Positions 9,325-20,919 are shown, counted from the stretch's first letter. The stretch is DNA of 64,000 nucleotides from Aureococcus anophagefferens (GCF_000186865.1 NW_008705570.1:690315-754314); one strand, 5' to 3'. The notes: generated by a model from the sequence alone, not told the origin. Made by a program: numbers and translations.

Positions 9325-10599
9325 ATGGCCGGCTTCCGCAAGGATTTCGCGGCCCTGAAGCTCGCCGGCGGCGAGGACAGCTCGTCGGACGACGACGACG
9401 GCGGCGACCTGAAGAAGAAGATGGCCGCGCGCTTCGGCGGCGTCGGCAAGGGCCGCGCGGCGCAGGGCGCGGCCCACGAGCCGGAACACAAGGGCGCCCT
9501 CGACGCGCTGCGGGGCCAGAAGGGCGCGGGCACCTGGAAGACGTCCGAGGCCGCGGCGCCGGCGAGCGAAAGGACCGCGACGTCGGGCGTCGGCGGCTTC
9601 CGCGCGGGCACGCACGTGTCGGCGGCTCCGCGCGGCGCCGCGGCGGCCGCCGTCGACGCGGCGCCGAGGACGGCCTACGGCGCGCGCATGGCGGCGGCGC
9701 CGGCCTACGTCGGACCGGCGTCTCCCGCGAAGGCCGCCGCCGCCGCGCCGGGCGCGTACGAGAAGCCCGCGCCGCTGCCGGACGCCGCGGGCCTCGACGG
9801 CCTGCTCGACGAGCTCAACGCGTTCCGCGCGAACCCCCGGGCCTACGCGGCGACCGTCGCGCGCTTCCGGCCCTTCTACGACGGCCTCGACTTCCACGCG
9901 CCGCGCGGCGGCGCCGCGGTCCCGCGCGCGACGATCGAGGGCGTCGCGGCGCTCGACGAGCTCCTCGGCTGGCTCAAGACCGCGACGCCGGCGCCCGCGA
10001 TCAAGCTCGCGCCGGGCCTCGCCGACGCGGCCCGGGAGCTCGTCGACGCCGCCGCGGCCGGGGACGCGGCCGGGCGGTCGACGGGCAGCGCGTCGCACGC
10101 GACGCTGGCGAACAAGGTCGGCGACCTGAGCCCCGCGGCGCGCGCGGCGGCGCGCGGCCTCGTCGAGGGCGCGGTGCTCGACGTCGTCGCGCGGCGCGTG
10201 CTCTACGCCGACGAGGCGCTGCTCCAGCTGCTGCTCGCCGACGGCGACGCGACGCGGCGCACGCGGCGCCACGTCGCGGACGCGCGGCTCTCGCGCGGCG
10301 GCGGCGCCTCCGCGGCGACGGCCGGCGCCGGCGACGGCACGGTGGCCGCCCTGACGCTCGCGGCGACGTTCCGCCCGCACCCGACGCCGGGCAAGCGCGC
10401 CTACCAGGGGAAGGTGCCCGTGTCCGACGACGACTGGCTCCAGTGCGTGCTCGCCCTGCCGGACCCGCTCCCCAACGACCTCCTCGCGATGGTCAAGCGG
10501 GGCGCGAGCGTCGAGGTCGACTACCAGACGACGGGCGCGGCGGTCGTCGCGACGTTCCCCGACGGCGCCGTCGAGGAGATCAGCGTCGAGTTCGGCTAG
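9325..10599 (+). CDS. CAP/SCP-superfamily-like protein with an acidic disordered N-terminus
   Basis: 424 aa, intronless. Residues 1-150 are low-complexity and charged (SSDDDDGGDLKKKMAARFGG, Ala-rich). From about residue 155 the text reads LLDELNAFRANPRAYAATVARFRPFYDG and then IKLAPGLADAARELVDAA...SHATLANKVGDLS. This follows the 'LN..R.nP..ya' and 'pgL..aA..h' order of CAP/SCP domains. The catalytic-looking His/Glu set of secreted CAP proteins is not evident and there is no signal peptide, so an intracellular, possibly degenerate domain is inferred. The C-terminal 110 residues look like a beta-rich extension. Family membership is tentative. Confidence 0.5.
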   Translation: MAGFRKDFAALKLAGGEDSSSDDDDGGDLKKKMAARFGGVGKGRAAQGAAHEPEHKGALDALRGQKGAGTWKTSEAAAPASERTATSGVGGFRAGTHVSAAPRGAAAAAVDAAPRTAYGARMAAAPAYVGPASPAKAAAAAPGAYEKPAPLPDAAGLDGLLDELNAFRANPRAYAATVARFRPFYDGLDFHAPRGGAAVPRATIEGVAALDELLGWLKTATPAPAIKLAPGLADAARELVDAAAAGDAAGRSTGSASHATLANKVGDLSPAARAAARGLVEGAVLDVVARRVLYADEALLQLLLADGDATRRTRRHVADARLSRGGGASAATAGAGDGTVAALTLAATFRPHPTPGKRAYQGKVPVSDDDWLQCVLALPDPLPNDLLAMVKRGASVEVDYQTTGAAVVATFPDGAVEEISVEFG

Positions 10600-10613
10600 G
10601 GCCTACTAACACC

Positions 10614-11986
10614 TTACCAGTGCGTCCCCTTGCGGGGCCCGAGCCAGGCGCGGCCCGAGCAGAACCCCTGGAAGGGCCGGCCGCGTCGCCGTGGTGGCAC
10701 TTGGACGTCTTCGAGCACCAGCCGCACTCGTGGGGCTTCGCGGCGCAGGTCGGGGGCGTCGGGCAGCCGTCGAAGAACCAGGCGCAGGGCGCGGCCGTGC
10801 GGCAGGCGTCGCCGCGCGCGTCGCCCGCGAGGCAGGCCCCGGCCTCCGTGTCCCAGCCGCAGGCGCCGTCGGCCGCGCAGGCGTCGCAGTCGTCGTAGAG
10901 CTCGCAGGCGTCGAGGTCGCCGAGGGCCACGGCGTGGCCCGCGTGGGGCAGCGGGAACGCGTGGCTCCGGCCCAGGAGCTCGAACTTGAGCACGAAGTTG
11001 ACGACCGCGGCGAAGCCCGAGGCCGCGGCCGTCGCGTTCTCGAAGCGCACGCAGGGCGTCAGCGTGCCCACGCCCGCGCCGACGCCCGCGGGCGCGCAGA
11101 CGTCGATGGGCGCGACGCGGAGGCGCCGCGGCGCGGGCACGACGATCGGCAGGTGCGCGCCGCCCGCGGTGAAGGTGACGTGGACGGACCGCTCGCACGG
11201 CGCGAGCGCGACCTCGGCGCGCACGTCCACGTGCAGGCCCGGGAAGTGGTCCTCGGCCTCGAAGTCGACGCGCGCGCCGCACTCGATCGCCGCGCCGGGG
11301 CCCGCGGCCTTGCGCAGCTCGTCGGGCACCGCGTCGAGGACCGCGGAGCGCCGCGGGACCTCGCACCTGGGGTCGCTGAAGAAGCCGCCGGCCTTGATCT
11401 GCCGGATCAACGGCCCGGAGAACGACTCGAGGTACTCCCGCGCGCCCTCGTGGCGGATGTCGTCCGCGGCGCTCGCCAGTAGCTCGGCCACCTCGCCCGC
11501 GTGGTCCTTCGCCACCTCGACGGACCCCAGGACGTCGCCGACGCCGTCGACGGCCGCGGCGTAGAGGCGGTTCAGGTGCCCGCCGAGGGACCCGAGGGTC
11601 TGGCTCCGCGCCGTCTCCACGAGGCCGCCGACGAGCGACCGGGCCCGCTCGGCCTCGTCGCTCGCGGCCGCCGCGCGCGCGGCCGCCGCGGCCGAACGGA
11701 CGCGCTCGTCGGCCTTGGCGGCGTCGAGGGCCCGCTGCGCCGACGCCGCGGCGCGCTGCGACGCCTCGTAGGCCTCGGACGCCGACAGCGTGGCCCGCTG
11801 GACCCCGTCGCTGCCCCGGACGGCCTCGTAGGCCCGGGACGCCGACGCCGCCGCGCGCTGGACGCGGTCGTCGGACTTGACGTCGCTGAAGACGGTCTGC
11901 GCCCGCTTCCAGGCGCCGGCCACGAAGCCCTCGTCCACCGCCGCCGCCGCCAGGAGGCCGAGGAGCAGCAGGGAAGCCTTCCCCAT
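10614..11986 (-). CDS. Secreted Cys-rich protein with PSI-like repeats (probable 1-nt frameshift near the 3' end)
   Basis: Signal peptide MGKASLLLLGLLAAAAVDEG, then about 150 residues of Ala-rich helical repeats (RVQRAAASASRAYEAVRGSDG and variants). A beta-rich middle follows, then a Cys-rich tail with two PSI/plexin-like units (CDACAADGACGWDTEAGACLAG; ECGWCSKTSKCHHGD). The open frame as sequenced runs into a Cys-free tail ending at 10580. Adding one base at about 10676 restores ...GDAAGP FQGFCSGRAWLGPRKGTHW and stops at 10614. That supplies the Cys and the G-x-C spacing expected of the repeat, so I place the true end there. Function unknown. Confidence 0.6.
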
Positions 11987-12049
11987 GTCGCGGGCTGCCC
12001 CGCCACCTGCACCTTCACGACGCGCTTCACCCAGGCTTACGCCGCCCGC

Positions 12050-13219
12050 TCAGGGCGCGACGGGGCAGGACCGGGCCTGCTTGCGCTTGAGGTACTCGGC
12101 GGCGATGTTCGCGAAGGCGGCGCAGTTGCCGTTGCAGAGGCACTCGCTCGAGAAGAGGTGGCGCTTCGCGAGCTGCGTCGTCTGGCCGAGGAGGCCCTCG
12201 TTCGCGATGCCCGACGCCGCGTCCGACGCCTTCTTGAGGCTCGACTCCTTGTTCGATTGCCCGCCGCCGAGGGACTCGGCGGGGAAGCCGAAGCCGCCGC
12301 CCATGCGGCTCGCCTGGCTCGCGTGCGCGGCGTGCGCGTGCTCGAGCTTCTCGACGACCGCGGACACGCGCTCGCCGACGCGCTCGCGGTGCTCCTTCTC
12401 GAGGGCCGGCGTCGCCGAGAGGGTTCTAGCCCAGAGGTGGCTGTGGTTGAGGATGTCGATGATGGACTTGGCCTGGTCCGACATGAAGTACTCGACCTTG
12501 AGCTCGTAGTAGCGGTTCCAGCACGAGCCCCAGACCTCGACGCGCTTCGCGTCCTCGGTCACGATGGACCCGTCGGGGCACTGGTTCGGCGGCGGCGACG
12601 CCGTCGGCGGGTAGGCCCGGAAGGCCGCGAGCTCCGACGAGTTCTTCGCGAAGGACCGGAGCGGGTCGATGACGATCGCGAGGAACGGGTTCCCGTTCGG
12701 GTCCTCCGCGTTCTGCCACGAGAGCTGCGTACTTAAATCCGTGGAGCTCAGGAAGCAGTGGTTGTGGGCCTCGTCGACGTCGAAGGGGTGGCTGTGGTAC
12801 CAGCCCATGAGCCGCTCCTTCCGCGTGACCTCGACCATGTCGGAGAGCTTGATCATGTAGTTGATGACGTTCTCGTCGTCGGCGACGACCTGCGTCTCGA
12901 AGCCCGTCACGGGCAACGGGAAGACGTCCGTGACGACGAGCGTGTGCTTGTGCTCGTCGCTCGGGTAGCCGAGCATCATGCCCATGACCTCGAGCGGCTT
13001 GCCGCCGGCCGAGAGGCCCGCCTCGCAGCCGCTGTGCGCATGCATGAGCATCTTCATGGACGCGGCGGGCGACACCATGACGCGCGTGAAGTAGTTGGCG
13101 TCCTGCATCCAGGCCTTGGCCTTGCGCACCTCCTCGATCTTCGCCTCGTCCATGGAGTACCACGTCTCGCTCGACTTGGCCTTCGGGGCGTCCTTCTCGT
13201 CCGTGGCCATGGTCGTCAT
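12050..13219 (-). CDS. CSN5: COP9 signalosome subunit 5 (JAMM deneddylase)
   Basis: 389 aa from the MTTMATDEKD start. CSN5 removes NEDD8 from cullins as the catalytic subunit of the COP9 signalosome. N-terminal ETWYSMDEAKIEEVRKAKAW...YFTRVMVSP is typical, followed by the MPN core with the JAMM glutamate in LEVMGMMLG and GWYHSHP. The zinc-site spacing is unusual: between HSH and the S-x-x-D there are six extra residues (PFDVDEAHNHCFL, then SSTD). The C-terminal helical region (LEKEHRERVGERVSAVVEKLEHA) is as expected. An in-frame upstream Met at 13387 would add a basic Pro-rich leader; I prefer 13219. No introner. Confidence 0.88.
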   Translation of the reverse strand: MTTMATDEKDAPKAKSSETWYSMDEAKIEEVRKAKAWMQDANYFTRVMVSPAASMKMLMHAHSGCEAGLSAGGKPLEVMGMMLGYPSDEHKHTLVVTDVFPLPVTGFETQVVADDENVINYMIKLSDMVEVTRKERLMGWYHSHPFDVDEAHNHCFLSSTDLSTQLSWQNAEDPNGNPFLAIVIDPLRSFAKNSSELAAFRAYPPTASPPPNQCPDGSIVTEDAKRVEVWGSCWNRYYELKVEYFMSDQAKSIIDILNHSHLWARTLSATPALEKEHRERVGERVSAVVEKLEHAHAAHASQASRMGGGFGFPAESLGGGQSNKESSLKKASDAASGIANEGLLGQTTQLAKRHLFSSECLCNGNCAAFANIAAEYLKRKQARSCPVAP

Positions 13220-13470
13220 GGCGGCTTTGCGCGGTCGCGGCGGCGGCGGCGCTCGCGGCGGGCGGCGCGGCGGCGTGCGGCGCGGCGGACGGGCGCTGGC
13301 GCGGAAGAGCGCGCGCGCGACGACGAGCTCGCGACGCGGCCAGGGAGACGACTCGGCGAGCCGCTGGTGAAGCCTGGTTGACGCCATCGTGCCGTATGCG
13401 CCGCGCGGCGGGCAGGGGTCCCCCGCCGTCGCTTCAAATCCCCAACCCGGAAGGCGACGAGAGAAGGCCG

Positions 13471-15089
13471 CTAGTCGGATTCGGGCGGCCGCGCGGAGTC
13501 GGGCACCATGTCGAGGGCGAAGTAGTCGACGAAGTCGGCGTTGTGCTCGATGCCGCGGACGTAGTCCGGGCACTCGTAGACGGAGCGGCAGCCCTTGAGG
13601 TCGCGGAAGTCGCGGAGCGAGTTCGCGACCTCGAGCACCTTCGCCTTGCCCTTGCGCGTCGCGTAGGCGAAACTCCGCGTGTTCGTCGACTCGACGGACT
13701 GGTGGTAGAAGCCGTGGAGGAGCCGCGCGGTCGAGTCGCAGATGCGCAGGTCCGGGCACTTGGCGGCGATGTCCGCGCACGTCGTCAGGTACGCGTCTTC
13801 CGCCGGCGCGGGCCGGTCGGCCGCCCGCGTCCTCGCCGGGTACGTGAGCGCCTCGCGGTAGTCGAAGGACGCGTAGAGCGCGCCGTCGTAGGGCACGCGC
13901 AGGCAACGCCGCGCGTCGGCGACGCCGAGCAGCGCGTGCCAGAGCGGGAGCTGGTCCTTGAAGCCGCAGCGGCTCTCGACCCAGCGCCCGAGGATCTCGA
14001 ACGCGACGGCGTCGCCGGCCCGCACGTAGAACTTCATGCTCTTCGTGCGCCAGAAGGAGTCGCGGTCCAGGCTCCACCACGACAGGGCCGTCGCGTTCGT
14101 CTCTTTCGGGCGGAAGACGTTCGCGCGCCGCGCGACCCAGTCGCGCTTCGTCCACCCGAGCCGCCAGTCGAGCTGCCGCCGCGTGACCATGGCGTCGATG
14201 TCCACGTAGCAGACGCCCGTCACGCCCGGCCGCTCGGCCTGGGCGTAGGCCGCCAGCACCTTGACGAGGTGGTTGCCCGTCGGCCGGCTCGCGTTGCCGA
14301 CGTAGAGGCTGTCGAGGTCCGTCATCGGTGCGGACGCGCGCGCGGGGCCCGCGAGGCGCGCCGCGCAGGCGTCGGACGTCGTCTCGGCGATGCGCGGGTC
14401 GAGGTCGCCGAGCCAGAGGCTCCAGTCCAGGCCCATGACGCGGAAGTACGCCATCTTGTTGACGAGCGGCGCCCACTGCGTGAAGAGGTACGGCAGCGAG
14501 CTCGCCGCGACCTGTGTGCAAATCAAATCTTCAACCCGACTTCAATGTGCGCGTATTCGAATGTTTTGACACGAGAACTTCCGCCGTGCTTCGAGAACTC
14601 GCTGAGAGCAATCGATTCGTCCAAAAAAAAGCCGAATCGACGTCGATTTGATTGAGATAGAGAGTTCTGAAGTTTGGTGGGGACCCCCCCAAACCAGTGG
14701 TTGATTTCCACACAGGCCGCGACGAGCGCCACGACGCCCCGCTGCCGCGTCCGGTCCTCGCCGCGGATCGTGCCGGGCTCGCGGTAGGCGCAGAGCGACG
14801 GCACGTCGAGCGCCTCGTCGAGCGCGTGCGGCGCGAACGATCGCGCGGGCCCGCCGCCGGGGCGCACCGCGAGCTCGGGCGCCTTCGACGACGCGCCGCG
14901 CTTCGCGAGGCCCGTCTGCGATATCTCGAACTCGCAGCCGACGTCGATGGGGCCCGCGTCCGCGAGCCAACCGCAGTGCGTGCGCGTGCACCGCGACGCG
15001 CCGCCCCTGCGCCACCGCTCGATCCACGCCGCGTCGTCGTCGTCGTCCCTGGCGTAGGCGGCCGCGAGGAGGAGGAGGACTCGCGACAT
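13471..15089 (-). CDS. Secretory-pathway glycosyltransferase-like protein, one introner
   Basis: Exons 15089-14712 and 14511-13471 give 472 aa. Signal peptide MSRVLLLLAAAYA is followed by an acidic run. The second exon has VNKMAYFRVMGLDWSLWLGDLDP, then GVCYVDIDAMVTRRQLDWRLG with a DxD motif, a common metal and nucleotide-sugar site. Many Cys (about 12) suggest a luminal domain with disulfides. I do not recognise a named family; a GT-A-like transferase is an inference from the DxD and topology. The upstream Met at 15104 is an alternative start. It is divergent from the sulfatase fusion gene, 142 bp away. Confidence 0.55.
14512..14715 (-). mobile_element. Introner family A, copy A6, in the luminal glycosyltransferase-like gene
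   Basis: 204 bp, antisense. Exact duplication GTCGCGGC on the host strand (14723-14716 and 14511-14504). Retained CTGT, donor GTGGAAATC, acceptor TTTGCACACAG. Intron 14711-14512, phase 0: ALVAAC/VAASSLPYL. Confidence 0.95.
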
Positions 15090-15230
15090 GTTCAATAGTA
15101 GCACGCGCCGAGGAGGAAGAAGAGCACGATGATTAATATGAAGATGACGAGTTCACAAGTGACCGTCGCCGTCGCGATCCCCTCCCGGCCTTTTTTGACG
15201 CAAGCGCTCGGCGAGCGAGGTCAGCCAAAA

Positions 15231-18200
15231 ATGGCGCTTCTCGACGGCCGCCCCGAGCCCGACCCCGCGTCGCGCACGCGCCGGACCGCCGCCCTCGGCG
15301 CCCTCGCCCTCGCGGCCTTCGCCTTCGTCGCGTTCCACGGCGCGGGGGGCGCCACACGCGACGACACGTTCCTCAATGCCCAGACGATGTCGCGCCTGCG
15401 ACCGCTCGACGACCACGACGACCCCCCGGCCGACGCGCGGCCGCCCCCGGCCGCCCCCCGCGCCCCCGACGCCTCCGCCGCGCCGCCCCGGGACGGCGAG
15501 CCGCGCGCGAAACCGCCGCACGTCGTCTTCTTCCTCGCCGACGACGTCGGCTTCGGCGACGTCGGCTACAACGGCGACCCGACCCTCACGAACCGGGTGT
15601 CGACGCCCGTGATCGACGCCCTCGCCGACGCGGGCGTCAAGCTTTCTCGATACTACACGCAGCCCGACTGCACGCCGAGCCGCGCGGCGCTGCTGAGCGG
15701 CAAGTACCCGGCGACGACGGGCACGTACCACGGCGTTCTGAACCCCCAGAGCACCTGGGGGTTGCCCCTGGAGCACGCGCTCCTCCCCGAGGCGCTCCCC
15801 GGCGCCTACCGGAGCCACGCCGTCGGCAAGTGGGACGTCGGCCACTCGTCCGCGAAGCGCCTGCCCGAGGCGCGCGGCTTCGACAGCTTCCTGGGCTTCT
15901 ACCTGTGTGGAAATCAAATCTTCAACCCGACTTCAATGTGAGCACACGCGACGGTTTCGACGCGAGGCTTTCTGCCGTGCTTCGAGAACTCCACGAGAGC
16001 AATCGATTCGTCCAAAAATCAGCCGAATCGACGTCGATTTGACCGAGCTAGAGAGTTCTGAAGTTTGGTGGGGACCCCCCAAACCAGTGGTTGGAATCCA
16101 CACAGGCTTCTACGGCCCCATGATCGACTACTCGACCCACGAGATCCACGACCACGACCTCGCCTGCGCCGGCGACGCCTGCGCGGCGGCCCTGGCCAAG
16201 TGCCAGGTTCGCGGGTCGACCGTCGCGGACTTCTCCGGCCTCGGCGGCCAAAGACGCGACTACGACGGAATGTACACGACGGACGTCTTCGCGGATCGCG
16301 CCGTGGATTTGATCGAGGCCGAGGCCGCGGACCACCCGCTCTTCCTCTACGTCGCCTTCAACGCCGTCCACGGGCCCCTGGAGGCCGACGAGGCCGACGT
16401 CGCCGCGTTCGAGGCGACGTTCCTCCCGGAGTCGGACTCGAAGCGCGCGACGTTCGCGGCCGTCGCGCTGGCCATGGACCGCGCCATCGGCCGCGTCGTC
16501 GACGCGTTGCAGGCGACGGGCGCCTACGAGAACGCTTTGGTCGTCTTCGCGTCGGACAACGGCGCGATCCCGGGCCAGATGGGCGGCGGCTCGAACTGGC
16601 CGCTCCGGGGCGGCAAGTTCTCCGCCTGGGAGGGCGGCGTCCGCGTGCCCGCCTTCGTCCACTCGCCGTTGCTCCCGGCGCACATGCGCGGCGCCGTCTA
16701 CGACGGGTTGTTCCACGTCGCGGACTGGCTGCCGACGATCGCGGCCGCGGCGGGCGCCGCCGTGGACTCCGGCGACGGCGTGAGCCACTACCGGGCCCTC
16801 TTCGCCGACGGGCCCGCGCCGCGGTCGGAACTTTTAGTCCACGTCGACGTCTACGGCGTCGAGCTCGAGCCGCTGGGGTTCTCCACGGGCGCGTACCTCG
16901 AGGGCGACCTCAAGCTCGTCGTCGACGCCGTCGCCGCGTCCATCTGCTCCCCGGACAGCGCCGTCTACCGCGAGGAGGTCCAGTGCGCCCGTCGCTGAGC
17001 AATGTCTACGACTGGGTGCTCGACGGCGACGGCGACTACGCCGACTACTTCACGGCCACGGGGCTCTTCGACGTCGTCGCGGATCCGGGCGAGACGACGG
17101 ATTTCTCGGCGGAGCGGCCCGACGACTTCGACCGCCTCTACGCCAAGTTCCGGCGCGCGGTCCGCGGCCTGCCGGCGCCGGAGTACGCGCTCCCTGCTCC
17201 TGCGTCGATCGACGACGCCTACCTGCGCTGGGCGAAGAACGACTGCACGGTGTGCCCCTGGGAGGACGCGGCCGGCCCGCCGCCGGGCGGCCCGCCGCGA
17301 TGGCGCGGCGACGACGGCGACGACGACGCCATCAGGCCGCGGCCCTTCCACGGAGAAGCGCCGCCGCGCGGCGACGACGACGACGCGCCTCCCACGACCG
17401 ACGACGGCGCCGTCCCGATGACACCGCCGCGCGGCCGCGGCGGCGCCGTTCCGCCGACGGGCGCCGCGCCGCGGAAAGGCGACGACGCCGCCTCGAACCC
17501 GCCGCACCTCCTCCTCTTCCTCGCCGACGACGCGGGCTTCGACGACGTCGGCTACAACTCGGACCCCTCGAAGACGAACCAGGTGCAGACGCCCTTCCTC
17601 GACTCGCTGGCCGCCGGCGGCGTCAAACTCGCCCGCTACTACACGCAGCCCGACTGCACGCCGAGCCGCGCGGCGCTCCTGAGCGGCATGTACCCCGCGT
17701 CGTCGGGCATGTACCACAAGATGATCACCGCGCAGTCGAACTGGGGCCTCGACCTCGACCTCGAGCTCATCCCGCAGAGGCTGCCCGCGGCCTACCGGAG
17801 CCACGCCGTCGGCAAGTGGGATGTGGGCCACTACACGTGGTCCCACGTGCCCCAATTCCGCGGCTTCCGGTCCTTCCTGGGCTTCTACAGCCCCATCATC
17901 GACTACTACACGCACGAGACCTTCGACACGCTCCAGTGCCTCGAGGAGATGGAGCTCACCGAGTGCGAGGCGCGGCTCGCGAGCGAGTGCTCCAGCAGCA
18001 TCAAGGACTTCAACTTCGACGGCGACCCGCTGCCGCTCGCCGACGGGACGTACAGCACGGACGTCTTCGCGGCGCGGGCGAGGGACCTGATCCGCAAGGA
18101 GGCGCCGAAGCATCCGCTCTTCCTCTACGTCGCCTTCAACGCCGTCCACGCGCCCCTCGAGGCGGACGAGGACGTCATCGAGAGCTTCGCGAGTTCGTTC

Positions 18201-20762
18201 CTCGAGGAGGCGCGCGACGCGCGCGCGTCGTTCGCGGCCGTCGCGCTCGGCATGGACCGGGCCATGGAAGCCGTCGTCGACGAGCTCAAGGCCGTCGACG
18301 GCGCCTACGAGAATTCCGTGATCATGTTCGCGTCGGACAACGGCGGCCTTCCGGGCCAGATCGCCGGCGGCTCGAACTGGCCGCTCCGGGGGCAGAAGTT
18401 CTCGCCCTTCGAGGGCGGCGTGCGCGTGCCCGCGTTCGTCCACTCGCCGCTGCTCCCGGCGGCGCGGCGCGGCGGCGCCTACGGGGGCCTCTTCCACGTC
18501 ACGGACTGGCTGCCGACGCTCGTCCGTCTGGCGGGCGGCGCGCCGCCGCGGAACGTCGACGGCGTCGATCAATACGAAGCAATCTTCGGCGAGCACCCGG
18601 CGGAGCATCCGCGGACGGAGCTCCTCGTCCACGTCGACGTCTACGGGAGGCAGCTCGAGCCCATGGGCCTCGCGACGGGCGCCTACGTCGAGGGCGACAT
18701 GAAGTTGATCGTGAACGCGACGGACGCGCTCTGGGCGGACCCGGACAGCACGGATTACCGGACCGAGGACCATCTCTGGACCGCGCAGGCCTTCTACGAG
18801 GCGGAGGTCGCCGCGGGCTGGGGCTCCTACGCCGACTACTTCCGCCACACGGCGCTCTTCAACGTGACGGGCGATCCGACGGAGCGCTTCGATCTCAAGG
18901 CGTCGCGGCCCCGGGAGCTCGAGCGGCTGATGGCCAAGTTCCAAGCGGCCGTCGACGCGCTGCCGGAGCCGTCGTACACGCCCGTCGACTGCGAGCAGCA
19001 GGTCCGGGAGAATTTATGCATGGACTGGGTCGACAACGGCTGCACCATCAGCCCCTGGGCCACCCCCCGGCCCGTCGTCACGGAAGCGCCGTCGGCCGAG
19101 CCGACGCGGAAACCGCTCGCGAACGATCGATGCGCCTACGCGACGGACACGCGCGTGCGCTGCGAGTACCCCGGCGAGGTCTTCCTGGAGCTTCCGAACG
19201 TCGCGGCCTACTTTGAGTCCGTCGGCGTGGACCGCGCGGGCGCGTTGCATACGTACCTCCCGGAAAAGTACGCGGTGGAGTACGACGTCGGCGCCGCGGA
19301 CGAGGGCGCGCTCGCGTTCGGCCTCTACCTCCCAGAGTGCGACTCCTGCGGCCCGGAGATCATGGACGCCGACGACCAGGTCTACGACGCCGTCACGGGC
19401 GACGGCACGTACATGACTTTCCTCGTCGTCGCTGCCTTCGACGGCGCGATTTTGAAAGCCGCCGTCGTCACGGATTTCGACGACGGCTACGGGTCCACGC
19501 GCGTCGACGCCGTGAAGATGCACGACCCCGAGACGGTCGTCGCCTACACGAACGTGGACCGCACGGAGAGCGGGTATCTCTACACCTGGGCCTGGAACTC
19601 GGACGACGCGCCGCGGCGCGTCAACGACCACTGGACGTCGAGCAGCCACGACGTGCAGCTCGGCCCGCCGGTCGATTCCGCGGTCTACCCCAGCGCCTAC
19701 TACTGGCAGCCCGACGACACCGTGTTCACGAAGCGGCGCATCTCCGACGGCGCGATCCTCGAGCGGTACGACATCGGCGACATCTGCGTCTTGCCCGCGG
19801 AGGACGACTCCGTGATGCCGGGCGGGTCCATGAACCACCTGCAGCTCATCGACGACGAACAGTTCGCCTTCATCTCCTGCCGCTGCGGGGCGATCCTGCT
19901 CTACGACCTCGCCGCGCGGCGGCCCGTCTGGATCGCGGGCGGCGAATACTCGACGCTCGAGGTTTCGGTGGCCGACGGCGTCAAACTCACCGCGCGCAAG
20001 GCCGTCGACGTGCCCTGGTTCGGCCAGCACAACGCCGAGCTCTTCGGGGACGCCGTCTACATGTTCGACAACGGCTACGACATGCTGCGGCCGTCGCGCG
20101 TGCTCCGCGTCGCGATCGACGAAATAGCAAAAACGGCCGTCGTCGACTGGGCCTACGAGATCCCCTTCGACTACCCCTACGGCTACGCCGAGATCTTCGG
20201 GGACGCCGATTTATTGCCGAGCGGCAACGTGCTCACGTGCTACTGGCCCATGCGCCTCGCGCCGTCGCTGGGGGCGGACGCGGACGCGACGTTCCTTGAG
20301 GTCACGCCGGCCGGTTCGATCGCGTGGCGCGCGGACTTTTACGACACGGGCGCGACGACGGCGGGCCCCTGCGAGGACGACAGCAACCCGGGCTGCGAGC
20401 GCAACAAGCACGTCGGCTGGAAGGCCTACTCCCTCGAGCGCTTCTACGCGGCGCCGCTGGTCAAGGACGCGACGATCGACGGGTCCGCCGTCGAGTTCAC
20501 GGCGCACGCGGCGCTGAAGCGGGCCCACCCCGGGGACGGCGCCTGGGCGCTCCTCGACGGCGACGGCGTCGCCATGAAGACCGGGTCCTTCACCTTCGCG
20601 ACGCAGCAGATGGCGACGAGGGTCGCGGTCCGCGCGCCCACGAGCGACGCGGCCGCGGCGACGCTCCGCGTCTCGGACGAGTGGGGGCAGACGACGGACG
20701 TGGCGCTGACGAACCTCGCGGCGCCGTCGCCGGCGTGCACGGCGTTCCAGGGGTGCGCCTAA
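15231..20762 (+). CDS. Giant fusion: membrane anchor, two tandem arylsulfatases, C-terminal arylsulfotransferase (ASST-like)
   Basis: Exons 15231-15906 and 16106-20762, about 1,777 aa once one base is allowed for. A type II anchor (LGALALAAFAFVAFHGAG) is followed by sulfatase 1 (HVVFFLADDVGFGDVGYNGD; formylglycine site DCTPSRAALLSG; KWDVGH; FASDNGA). Sulfatase 2 is a close copy (LLLFLADDAGFDDVGYNSD; DCTPSRAALLSG; FASDNGG). From about 19110 the ASST-like part has GSMNHLQLIDDEQFAFISCR, WFGQHNAELFGDAVYMFDNG and DADLLPSGNVLTCYWP, the order seen in eukaryotic arylsulfotransferase domains. The frame breaks at about 16988: sulfatase 1's tail (SNVYDWVLDGDGDYADYF) resumes in the next frame, consistent with one missing C in a C-run. 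Otherwise sulfatase 1 would end at 16998 as a separate gene. Confidence 0.85.
15903..16105 (+). mobile_element. Introner family A, copy A7, in sulfatase domain 1
   Basis: 203 bp, sense. Exact duplication GCTTCTAC at 15895-15902 and 16106-16113. Retained CTGT, donor GTGGAAATC, acceptor CCACACAG. Intron 15907-16105: LGFYLC/FYGPMIDY. The second sulfatase copy has the uninterrupted form LGFYSPIIDY, an empty-site paralogue. Confidence 0.97.
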
Positions 20763-20919
20763 GGCTCTATTTTCATCGTCGGGTGTCGGACGTGTGCCGG
20801 GCAGCCTCGCGAGCTCGGGTCGCATCAGTCGCTCAGATTTTGGTCGTGACCGTCGTGTGATGTCAACAGACCATCGAAGACGATCGACGACCGGCCTCAC
20901 ATGTTCCTAGGTCTCGACG

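Noticed and set aside
10603..10620. TACTAAC followed by TTACCAG on the plus strand, resembling a branch point and acceptor
   Set aside because: It lies after the stop of the CAP-like gene and no downstream plus-strand exon fits. On the minus strand the same bases are the end of the PSI-like gene.
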